Below are positions 1 to 9,900 of a stretch of 28,511 nt of DNA, one piece after another. The stretch's first letter is position 1; each line of letters begins with the position of its first letter. The notes under the pieces are model-generated. The model had not been told where the DNA came from. It saw only the letters and a program-made list of their open reading frames with translations, and did not search any database. Origin of the DNA: Saccoglossus kowalevskii. Its lineage: Eukaryota; Hemichordata; Enteropneusta; Harrimaniidae. The DNA is taken from positions 97,213 to 125,723 of the forward strand of contig NW_003126894.1 in assembly GCF_000003605.2 (NCBI RefSeq), read 5' to 3'. The translations under genes and the position numbers were made by a program.

Positions 1-524
1 TTATGTTTTTCAAATACAAGGTCTTTAACAAAAAATAACGTATACTTATTGTCGTCGGATTAACACCAAATTTTCACAGCTTTAAGGTGACAATGAGAGG
101 AACTTGAATGTGTCCAGACAAACTATTTCATCGATTATTTACCAACGAGTTGTGGTTTGAGTTGGGGGCAATGCGACTAAAACAGTAATTGAAATTCAGC
201 ACACTATTTTTTAAAACGCGTTGCTTGAATAAAACTGACCAGACACATTCAATTTACCAGACTATTGAACAACTAGGAAAAGTGAAAAAAATACTTCTTA
301 CCGCCAGCATAAATGCGTAATTATTTATTTTACAGAAAAAGTAATTTTTCACCTTTGATTGAGTAACGCGTCGTAGAATGCAGATACGGGCATGCAAAAT
401 ACACTTGTGAAAAGCTTGAAGTCTGGCGATTCTAAAAATATATACTTTCCCGGGTCTATTTGTAGTCATTTAGTCACAATTAGAAGATGAAAACAAGTAT
501 GCAAATAATAGTCCCGCTACCTTA
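1..524. other. Intergenic, no gene recognised
   Basis: AT-rich sequence. The only open frame of note is on the minus strand (254-469, 71 codons); it has no recognisable domain and looks like chance. No RNA gene or repeat structure was seen. Confidence 0.5.
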
Positions 525-870
525 AGTATTACCATACGAATACGCACATTAACGTTCAGATGAAATTCCAATAACTGTTTGTAACCAAGCTTAATAAAGT
601 GTAATAAGGAGTGTCTATGTGTATCCTACCAATGAACTTCGACTACTCCCTTCCTAGGTCAGTTTATTACCCGGCATTCACACCCACCCCCTAATAAAAC
701 GCGGACTTTTGGAAAAATCAAAACACTCTTGTTTTAGAGAAACAATGTTTTCTCGTTCAGTTCGAGTGTTTGTGAGTCAACGGATGTGTCAACCTGGAAT
801 ACTATTACCCCTTTCTCCTTCGCACAATTCAAGGGTCCGGGCATATCACTACTATCTCCCGTATGTTTTA

Positions 871-1592
871 TTCAATTCGTTCATTTAAAGTCAGTTTGAA
901 ATACCTAGCCAAAATTACATCAAACAAAAGCAAAAATTACAAACATCAAACACAGAGAAAAACAACAGTAAGATTTCACAAATAATCAATTAAATATCTT
1001 AAAATGATGGTGACCACATTGACACCATTTGCTTAAAAGGATACAAATCTTTGCACTCCTTTATTCGATTAGGAAGCGAATTCCACATTTTAGCACCATA
1101 ATAACATAATGACTCCAGTCTATAGCGTTTAGTCCTTGGTCGTTTTAACTGTAATTGATGAAAATTTCTTAAATTGGACATTACATTTTTCTCCTTGTAT
1201 AAATCCCACGTAAAAGATGGGGAGAGAATTTGTTCACACTTTTATAAACTTCAACAAGTATGTCACGATTCCTGGACATCTCTAGTGTTTGTAGTCCAGC
1301 ACGTTCAAATAAAGTTTGATAGCTGGACTGAAAATCATTGTACACAAATTTCAGAGCTCTGTATTGAATACGCTCCATCTTAGCAATGTTTGCTTTACCA
1401 CAAAAATTCCAAACTAAAGAACAATAAGTAAAATGTGATAAAATAAAACATCTAAATATACATAGTCTTGAGGCTTGATCTGAATAACCCGACATTCTTT
1501 GCTAAACTTTCAATTGGGCGCCTGCCCGTTTACACAGAACACTAACATGATGATGATAATTTAAATTCTGATCAATATTAATTATAATTTTA
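871..1592 (-). mobile_element. 5'-truncated non-LTR retrotransposon (LINE), reverse-transcriptase C-terminal remnant
   Basis: Read on the minus strand, about 1590 down to 999 encodes the C-terminal end of a LINE reverse transcriptase. In order are an N-I-D-Q-N-L region, the C-K-R-A-G stretch, FILSHFTYCSLVWNFC, K-M-E-R-I-Q-Y-R-A-L-K and the terminal AKMWNSLPNRIKE. These are typical of CR1/L2/Jockey-like elements. It is dead: an in-frame TAG lies just upstream of the M at 1495, and a frameshift sits near 1185-1200. Comparison with the empty site in copy B (GTATGTTTTA followed by TGG at 12161-12173) sets the boundaries: TTTTA occurs at both 866-870 and 1588-1592, a probable target-site duplication. 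The 3' end faces 871 and is GAATTGAA-like. The 5' end is truncated near 1590. The exact clade cannot be assigned. Confidence 0.85.
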
Positions 1593-1925
1593 TGGGCCAT
1601 TCTTAACATGAAACCATTCTTATATTTACACCTGTGTTTCACATTTAACCATCTATATACGTGCTGTATACTTTATGTTAACACTATAATTGAAGATCTG
1701 AAAATTGTATTCATTTTCAAATAAAACCATGTTTTTGATTTATTTATCTTACACATATCATTTTTTTTAAACTAAAAATAATATAAGATGGATAATGTCT
1801 ATCAAAATTAACATTTCAGTAGATTTAAAAAATACTTTGTCTAACAATATTTGTTTATTCGTTGTAGTTTTTCGGTGATATTCATTTAAATTATGGTTTC
1901 AGAATTTTTGAATAAACTAAATATA

Positions 1926-2355
1926 CTGTTAAATAAAAATTGTATCTTCTTTCTAAATTTGTGGAAAAAGGTTCGACGTATGTGTGTGCGAGAGAGTAAA
2001 ACAAGGCAATGTTGACTGTTTCAAACCTAAAGAAGAACTGCTTTATTTCTTAGTAATACAGAGATAATTAACATGTGTTGTTTATACAGTTGAAGTAAAC
2101 AACTAATACTAAATATAAAGTCAGACATGAAGCGGCATTAAAACTATCTACACACAGGATGTTACGTAATCCCTCTATTAATACCAGCCATGAACAATAT
2201 GTGGTAAGAGTCTGTTTGATGGCGGCAGCGTTTGAAATAATACGACAACTACATAGATTTTCCGATAAAATTTTACATTCCAATAACCAAAAATCAGTGA
2301 AAAATTAACTTTATACATACAGCTAAAATATCTATAAAATAAATTATTTTTGCAG
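1926..2355. mobile_element. Diverged MITE with ACTGTTAAA/TTTTGCAGT ends, interrupted
   Basis: The ends (TA then CTGTTAAA; TTTTTGCAG then TA) resemble the CTGTAAAA/TTTTACAG termini of the intact MITE copies at 5672 and 16679. The interior shares AATCAGTGAAAA with them. The equivalent in copy B is 12517-12684. In copy A the element is expanded by the segment at 1960-2268. Because both A and B carry it, it was present before A and B separated. Confidence 0.5.
1960..2268. mobile_element. About 310-bp insertion in copy A, class unknown
   Basis: Copy B reads continuously through CTAAATTTTACATTC. In copy A, CTAAATTT at about 1955 and AAATTTTACATTC at about 2264 are separated by roughly 310 bp. The repeated AAATT(T) on both sides is compatible with a short target duplication. 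The insert has no TIR, TATA box or coding motif I can name. A deletion in B is the alternative. Confidence 0.5.
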
Positions 2356-2560
2356 TACTGATTTTGTCATTGAAAGCACGATTCATTTCATTCCAGAAAT
2401 GTTATCCAACACTAGAGACACTTCATATTAGGGAATATGTATGAAATACATACGTGAAAATGTTGTTGATTTTGGAAAGGTCAGGGCATGCTAATTTACA
2501 AAACCTATCTATGTAATTTATTACGTAATGTGTGTTCAAATGGTAATACAAAACATTATT

Positions 2561-3131
2561 ATACACCGTAGCGCCGTATGTAGTGGCAAAATAAATGAGA
2601 AAAACATGTAGAATACGTATAATTGAAGAAAATTATTATTCATGTTCCGTTTCTGTAAAGCTGTAACTTAAAGTATGTCATATTTCTAGTCGTTTGTTAT
2701 TTTTTTTCATTTGCACAACGAATATATATATATAGTTAATTATATATATATATATATGTCAGTATTGTTTTGGGATGCCGATGTTAGGAACGCAATGATC
2801 GGGAACAAAATCACGGACTTTAAATGCCCGGATGATGCGAGAGAATAGTTAATTACATAACACTGTCCATTGACAGCGTAATTCGTCATCATTCGGTGTG
2901 ACGAATTGTTTGTTTGCGCTAAACTTCATCATTCGTCTGTCATTTTTCTGCGGCCTTAGATCGTGTTTATGATGGTATAATTCGATCTACACATATTAGA
3001 AACGCTAACGGACTTACTAGTCGCCTGGTTACTAAGTTATACCCACTAGATGTTAATATAAACACCACGCCTACCGAAGTCCTCAAAATAACACTCATAT
3101 GGACATAACACATAAACTGTGTGGTAATACT
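2561..3131. other. Intergenic stretch with a small hairpin
   Basis: No gene is seen. At about 2880-2907 the arms AATTCGTC and GACGAATT can form an 8-bp stem with a 12-nt loop. No target duplication flanks it. The minus-strand open frame at 2967-3149 has no recognisable features. Confidence 0.5.
2721..2757. repeat. (TA)n microsatellite
   Basis: Alternating TA dinucleotides in two blocks separated by GTTAAT. Confidence 0.9.
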
Positions 3132-3454
3132 CACAGTCAGCTGGCGCACACGTGATAATAAAATAATTACGATATTTACTAAATGGGGGCCGCCATCTTG
3201 AACGACGCATAAAACTAAATAAGAGACAAGTTGTGAAACGCGTTTTTCAGATTCCTACAAATCAAGACAAAAATACCAATCTTTCACAAAAATACGGTCC
3301 GTTTGAGTTATATTAAGCCAACCGATAACAAAATTCGGCCGAATTCGTCGTTTTTGTGTGGAAAAATCCCTTGCATACGAACACCTAATTACGCGAAGAA
3401 CCTAGAACAGTAAGCCGGGGTATTTAAAACTAAAAATTGACATTCCAGCTCAGC
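3132..3454. mobile_element. Broken copy of the CACAGTCAGCTGG inverted-repeat element
   Basis: The sequence from CACAGTCAGCTGGCGCACACG to ATATTTAC at 3178 matches the reverse complement of the 102-bp element at 23409-23510. The match resumes at 3430 (AAAAATTGACATTCCAGC) and stops near 3453, so the far terminus is missing. Between the matching parts lie about 250 bp (3179-3428) flanked by ACTAAA on both sides. They are either a later insertion or an interior that was lost from the short copy. This middle segment holds GCCGCCATCTTG, a YY1-like motif. Confidence 0.65.
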
Positions 3455-3780
3455 AGCCAATCAGTGACGGCCTAACGCTTAGATGACAATTTCGGTAAGT
3501 CTCCTTGGGATTGGAATGTAGTGTGAGTTCTCTGCACGTTTTGATCTAACTTACAAGTTAAAAGCAAAGTAATTACCAGTCAAATACATTATCAGTCATT
3601 CTTCATTATTATACACAAAACACGTGCCAATAACCCCTGCAAAATAATATTTTTTCAGTTGAGGTTTTCTCCACCAGTTTGTGAGTATGTTACACTGAAG
3701 ATGTTCGAATTTTCACAAAATGATAAAATTAACGTCTAGTCTTCAAAAAGTCATAGTGAGTTTTAATCTGTGGATAAAAG

Positions 3781-3919
3781 GGTGCATATATCCCGTGATC
3801 ATGGGAACCAATGAACGTTACGTGCTTGGGTCACGTGACGAATTACGATCGCGACTGTTCAAAGGTCAAGGGTATTAGGTTTAAAGTTTATACGGGTCAG
3901 ACATTGTAGTCCAGTAAAA
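3781..3919 (+). promoter_or_regulatory. Candidate proximal promoter of ACADM
   Basis: In the 140 bp before the start codon are a CCAAT box (3808-3812), the perfect 10-bp palindrome GTCACGTGAC (3830-3839; the E-box bound by USF/MITF/TFE-type factors) and a DR1 arrangement TGTTCA-A-AGGTCA (3856-3868). DR1 sites bind HNF4, COUP-TF and PPAR/RXR. The human ACADM promoter is known to respond to nuclear receptors through an AGGTCA-based element, so the site is biologically sensible. No TATA box is evident. The transcription start is not visible; 3870-3915 is a guess. Confidence 0.55.
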
Positions 3920-3958
3920 ATGGCTTTGCGCAGCTTCACTCGCTTCCTGTGCCCTGTG
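3920..3958 (+). CDS. ACADM: ACADM coding exon 1 (presequence start)
   Basis: Encodes residues 1-13, [13 protein letters not shown], the basic start of the mitochondrial presequence. The donor GTAAGT follows at 3959; the intron is phase 0. Little family conservation is expected here, so the support is the start context and the frame joining to exon 2. Confidence 0.85.
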
Positions 3959-6900
3959 GTAAGTACATGTATATCATCTGTTAAATGTACCAACATACGA
4001 AGTGGTGCATTATATTTGGAGTGTAACACCGGAAGCGTATGCCACTTGTTTTCAATACATTGGTGGGTTACCGTACCTCAACACCGTGTTGGTGACGGTG
4101 GTATAGTGTACAACGTTACCGAGGCCAGTGCTTAGCCGTTAACGAGTGTCTATTCAGATCACAACCCACTAAATAAATTTGTATATACGGCAATGCTATC
4201 ACGTACAAGAAAATCATTTCAAGTTAGTTTCTTCATGGTCTATTTTTTTTAGCTCCATTGTTTCTTAAGCACGGATAATAAAAAAACATATACCAACATT
4301 CACAGCTACCGTAATTGGATTTTGACTCTCTGCGTAACAATATCGTGAAAAGAAAGAAATAAGGTTGTTCAGTATGACCATGTGCAGATCCACTGATGAA
4401 TTGTTAGATGGTTTGCGACCTTCAGTTTACACGAATATGCTTGAGAGATTGGCGAGACTCTCTAGGCTTGGAAGGTAGCAGAGGCTCCCTAGGCATGGAA
4501 TTAGTATGCGCTTCCTGTGTACAGAATGTAGCATATGGAACCGAGACATGGACTGTAGCATACTGTTACGATGATAAATAATATTGGGCTCCCTAGGGGT
4601 GAAAAACAGTAAAAGATTAAAATGTATAGAAAGTGTTGGGCGCCCTAGACATGTAAGGTAGTAATGGGAACATGGTAATGTGTTCCCTGGACACGAAAGC
4701 TAGTATTCCACGTACTTAGTATTGGATTTTCTTGACGTGGAAGGGAGGACCGTTTCACCTGAAAACATGCGAGCGCATTATGGGTGTAGAAAATGTTTAG
4801 CTCTCGAGCCAATCATAATTAAATATTTGAATGAAAGCTTCTGATCTATATTTAAATAATTTTTTATATAAATACGTCTATAATCTAGGTGACAGCTTTA
4901 TGCCCTAAATAGTGGGTTTCTTTCAGTTATTACTGGTAACTTGGTTTTATGTGTAGTTACGTAATATATGTATTAAAATATGAACGATTTGTTTTCAGAA
5001 TTTGACAAAGCTGTCATCAGTTGGATCTATACGCTGCTCATCGACCCAGTCTGATAATAAATTGTGTTTTGGTGAGTCAGTGATATTATACAATTAACGA
5101 CATAACATGAACCTATACTAAAGGTAGAGTTGGATGTGCATGGCGATTGCTAAACCTCTTGTCCGTTATCGAATTTTAAACTTCTGGAACATCATTAATT
5201 TAGTTTGCGATCAATGTAAAACGATATAATGTCAACATGAAAACCTATTTCATCTTTTAAAGGTGCACGGTGAAATGTGTCCACTTTATGTGAATAAAAA
5301 ACACACATTACAACTCTGTCTAGAAGTCAATCAATGGAAGCATAGATTTGGGTTCTTGTTCGCTTATCGCATTTTGAGTAGGTCAATCGGCCTCCGACCT
5401 TTGAATTTGTTGGACGACATCACTCATTTCGAACTCTATTTTATTATTGAAAATGTCATATTTGTTTTGCAAGCTACACAAATAATTTTTTATCAGTATT
5501 TGTCTTGGAATTATGACAACGTACGACCCTATACGGTTGACGGAATGCACCATACAGTTGACGTACTACACCATGCAGTTGACCGACTACACAGTGTGTT
5601 TGACGAACTACACCATACTCTTGACATACTACACAATACTACACCTTTTCGTTGACGTACCGCATCATATACTGTAAAATAACTAATTTTCACTGGGTTT
5701 AAATGTCACTGATTTAGCATTTCGGGTGTATTTAGTGGTTTTAAATTCACGGTTTTATCATTTAGATAATGTGTTCTATGCTCATTTTGACATATTCACT
5801 GGGTTTTAATTTAGCGCATTTTCCAGTCAGTGAAATAAGCAAAATTAAAAACCAGTGAATAATTAACCCTTTTACAGTAGTTGACGTACTACACCACACT
5901 GTTGTCGCTCTACACCACACACCGGACGTACTACACAGTCTGTTTGACGAACTACACCATACTCTTGACATACTACACAATACTACACCATATCGTTGAC
6001 GTACCGCACCATATTGTTGACGTACTACACCATACTCTTGACATACTACACAGTACAGTTGACGTACTACGCCATATCGTTGACGTTACGAACTACCGAG
6101 AAATATTTGTTTAAATTATGCAACAATTCTCCCGTGACTATTACTCGCATATAAACATGTCTCGGTAGAAAGCATTGAGAAGCAATTTACAAGTAGATTA
6201 TACGTGATAAAACATTTTTTATTTATATTTGAGGATAAATTAGTTATTTCTTGCTTAATCTCACAACTAAATGGCATTCAATCAGCACCATATTTCCCTT
6301 TATCCGTTGCTATAATATTTAATTTTCTTTTGTGTGCAGAATTCAGCCCCGAACAACAACAGATCCAAGAACTATGTCGTAAGTTTGCAAAAGAAGAAAT
6401 CATACCAAAAGCGGCAGAATGGGATAAAGCAGGGGAGGTACTTACTATAATAGTTTGTTTTGTATATATAACTTTCTGAAGATTTGACTGTTCACTGTTA
6501 TTACGTAGTGCATGTAGTCTCAAATCGTTGCGTTCACTATGTTTTTTGAGAGACTGTCCTTTTCGTCGTCGTGTTAGGGCTCTGCTAACTGGTCCTTATA
6601 GGTCATTTTTAATCTAAGGCCTTGACCATGTTATTTATAAATTATAAATGTCAGGAACATGGTTATGTACACTGGTTATGTTTGAAACAAATCCAGATAT
6701 TCACGTCACTAAATGTCAATGCGCGAAAAGTAAATACAGCTAATTGTTGAAATAAAATCAATAAATTTACACTCGGTGGGTGAATTGAAAAATGAAATGA
6801 GGGATGCAGCAATACACACCATCTCCATGCAGACAAATAGATCGCAAATTGGAACATATTGACATCGATCTTTATATTTATTTAAAAATTGTTCCCCTTC

Positions 6901-9900
6901 AAATATGTTACTAGTAATGTTAGTATTAAATGGTTACTAGTCATAGCTGTCACTACAGTTGGAAATAACAGTTATGATTGTGTGACCCAAGTTGGTGATA
7001 ACTAATCAGTTCTTGAAAAGTTGGTAAAACTTAGTTACTACTTATAGTTGTCACTAGATGTGTCACTAAATAACTGGTTGCTAGTTTAGATGTCCTGCAA
7101 ATCTTTCACAAATATATAGACATAATTTGCCCATACATGTATATGTAATAAAAGTGTCCATACCATAAAATGAAGTTGAAAGCCTACAAACAACGAATCA
7201 ATACGGAAAGTAATTGTACTAATTACGAGTACACATGGTTTAATAATTAATAAACATTATTTTCATATTTTTGTTTCCAGTTTCCCAAAGAATCACTAAA
7301 AAAGTTATGGGAACTGGGTCTGCTGAATCCCGAAATTCCTGAAGAGTATGGTAGGTATTGTTTGCTAATTCAATCATTGTTACGTGGGCCATAAAATTAC
7401 TAAATACATTTACTTGCATATACAACCATGTCTGATCTGCTTTGACACACACACTGGTATTATACAACTACTTATAAACAGTAAATTATACGAGAAAGAA
7501 AAAAGCTCAAAAACTACTATAAAACTATCGAGCAGTATTAGCTTCGCTGTCGACTTTGTCGAGCGGAGCTTATCATATGAGTGATTGTCCGTCGTCGTCC
7601 GCCGTCCGTTTCAACTTTTTACTTTTTCGACTTTTTCTTGAAAACTACAATAGTTTTTGCCTTGATACTTGGTGTATATGTTCCTTGGGCAGACTTCTCT
7701 GAGATTTGTTCATTTCGTGATGATATCTTCAATTCTCTAATGTTGATGGATAATTGTATCATTTTTGGTAAAAAGTTATATTTTCGACTTCTTGTTAAAA
7801 ACTGCAAATCCAATTGTTTTGATGTTATATATGTAGGTACCTCGGATATACCTCTTTCAGATTTGTTCATTTTCTAGTGATATCTTCAGTTCTTCAATTG
7901 AAATGTGCATTGCTAACTGGGGAGGCTCCTTGTTTACATTGTTTTAAAATAAAGAATTAAGCATTAAACAAAATACAAACTTGACGTTATCTACATGATA
8001 CATCCATCCATTGGTGACCTGTTCAGTTATTACACTACTCGATTATTTACTTACTATACATTTGCATTTGTTATCAATATTTCCTCAGGTGGTCCTGGAT
8101 TAAATATAGTAGAAGCTTGCATTGCAATGGAAGAGTTGTCATATGGCTGTACTGGATTTAGTACGACAGTTCTAGCAAATACTCTTGCTGTAAGTATGTG
8201 TCAGTTGTCACCACGTTTGCTAGGGCATGTATGTTTCACTTTTTTGTGTTTTACAAGAATAGTCCATCATCTTACTGACAAAATGTGCACCGAGTAACCA
8301 TTATAGGTCATTCAGCTTTCGAGAAATACACTTCGGCGAACAAAAATCTAATTGTGGTGAACAATTCAGAATAGCACTGCCGACAGTAAAAAACACTTCA
8401 GTAAACAGTTCACGCTAGAAAGAAACACAGTGGTGAACAATTTTGTGTTAAGAGACGTATCGGAAGGAAGTATACAATGAAGTGTGTATAAAATCCAATA
8501 GTAGCAAAGTTTAATGAACACTACAACTATCATTAACATATAATACATGGTAAACAACCAACATCAATTTAAAGCCACGGAATGTGATGTGAACAATACA
8601 TACTACGAAACAACGCTTCTGTGAACAAAACGTGCTGCTAGCGTTGACATACCCATCACCACTTTACACCATAAAAACACTATCTGTCACCAAGAACTGA
8701 CATGCGCTGTTGATGTGAACACCACACTCCAATTGTTTGTAAACAAAGTTGTAGCTGTTTCTATTCGTGTAATGAAAAAGAAATTAACTAAAAACTAAAA
8801 AAATCAATTTATTACAGCAAATGCCTGTAATCTTGGCTGGAAATGAGGAACAAAAGAAGAAATATCTTGGAAGAATGTTAGAAGAACCGCTCTTCTGTGT
8901 ATGTTGTTGCATTTACCAGTTACTATATATGTGAATATTACATTTACTTGGAAAATAAAGTTTATGTACTTTATTCGAAGTGAATAGATTAGGAAATAAT
9001 ATTAGAAATTATACAATGTATTTCTTGGGATTTATTTTTGAATAATCATTGACATGTTTATTATTATTATTTGATAACTAATTATGTATTTTTGTTGTGC
9101 CTCGTAATCCTAGTATGTGGTGCAACTTGATTGGTTGATTCAGACTTGATTAGTGTTAAAATAACACGGATATTGTGGTACAATGATTACTACAATTTGT
9201 ATCAATTGGACGAGTTGGTTCAATTTGAGTTACTGAGTCAAGGCTTTTACATTTCAGTCATATGGTGTAACAGAACCAGGTGGTGGATCTGACGTTGCCG
9301 GAATTAGAACTAGAGCTGAAAAAAAGGGTGACCATTATGTTATAAATGGACAAAAGATGTGGATAACAAATTCTGGATATGCAAACTGGTATTTCGTACT
9401 CGCCAGAACGTCTACTGATCCTAAACAACCTGCAAGTGGAGCTTTTACAGGGTTCATAGTGGACAGAGATACACCTGGACTAACACCAGGTAGAAAGGTA
9501 TTCAATATGGCTTATCCTGTTATGAATAAAATATTCTAATAAATATATAGATTGCGATTGTTAAGGTTTATCATATGTATTCCATAAACAATAATGGCAA
9601 ACTACACTGATTGGTTTCAGTTCTCAAATATCATGATTGATAATCATGGAAATCTAACAACACCTAATGTCATTAACATGATTATGTTTAATCCAGGAGT
9701 GGAACATGGGACAGCGTAGTAGTGATACACGTGGCATTACTTTTGAAGATGTTGTTGTACCTAAAGAAAATGTATTATTGGGTGAAGGAGCTGGATTTAA
9801 GATTGCCATGGGAGCTTTTGATAAGACAAGACCACCGGTAAAAAATATTATAATAATGTTGTCATTTTAAATAAAGGGTATTTATATTTTGTTAAATTAT

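Larger units (their letters stand above)
525..2560 (+). repeat. Dispersed repeat, copy A (upstream of ACADM)
   Basis: This stretch aligns by eye, same orientation, with 11240-12960 (copy B). Matching blocks are 525-780 with 11240-11430, 810-870 with 12110-12170, 1593-1959 with 12171-12580, and 2268-2560 with 12585-12960. One block (2373-2411) is nearly identical. Copy A holds two segments absent from B: a non-LTR retrotransposon (871-1592) and about 310 bp at 1960-2268. Copy B in turn holds a solo LTR and a palindrome that A lacks. No coding capacity or clear termini were found, so the class of the parent repeat is unknown. It could be a non-autonomous transposon or a segmental duplication. 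Confidence 0.75.

Noticed and set aside
5263-5655. 130-codon open frame, plus strand
   Set aside because: It lies within ACADM intron 2 and ends in the 21-bp minisatellite, whose period keeps frames open; no domain is seen and it does not begin with a convincing start.
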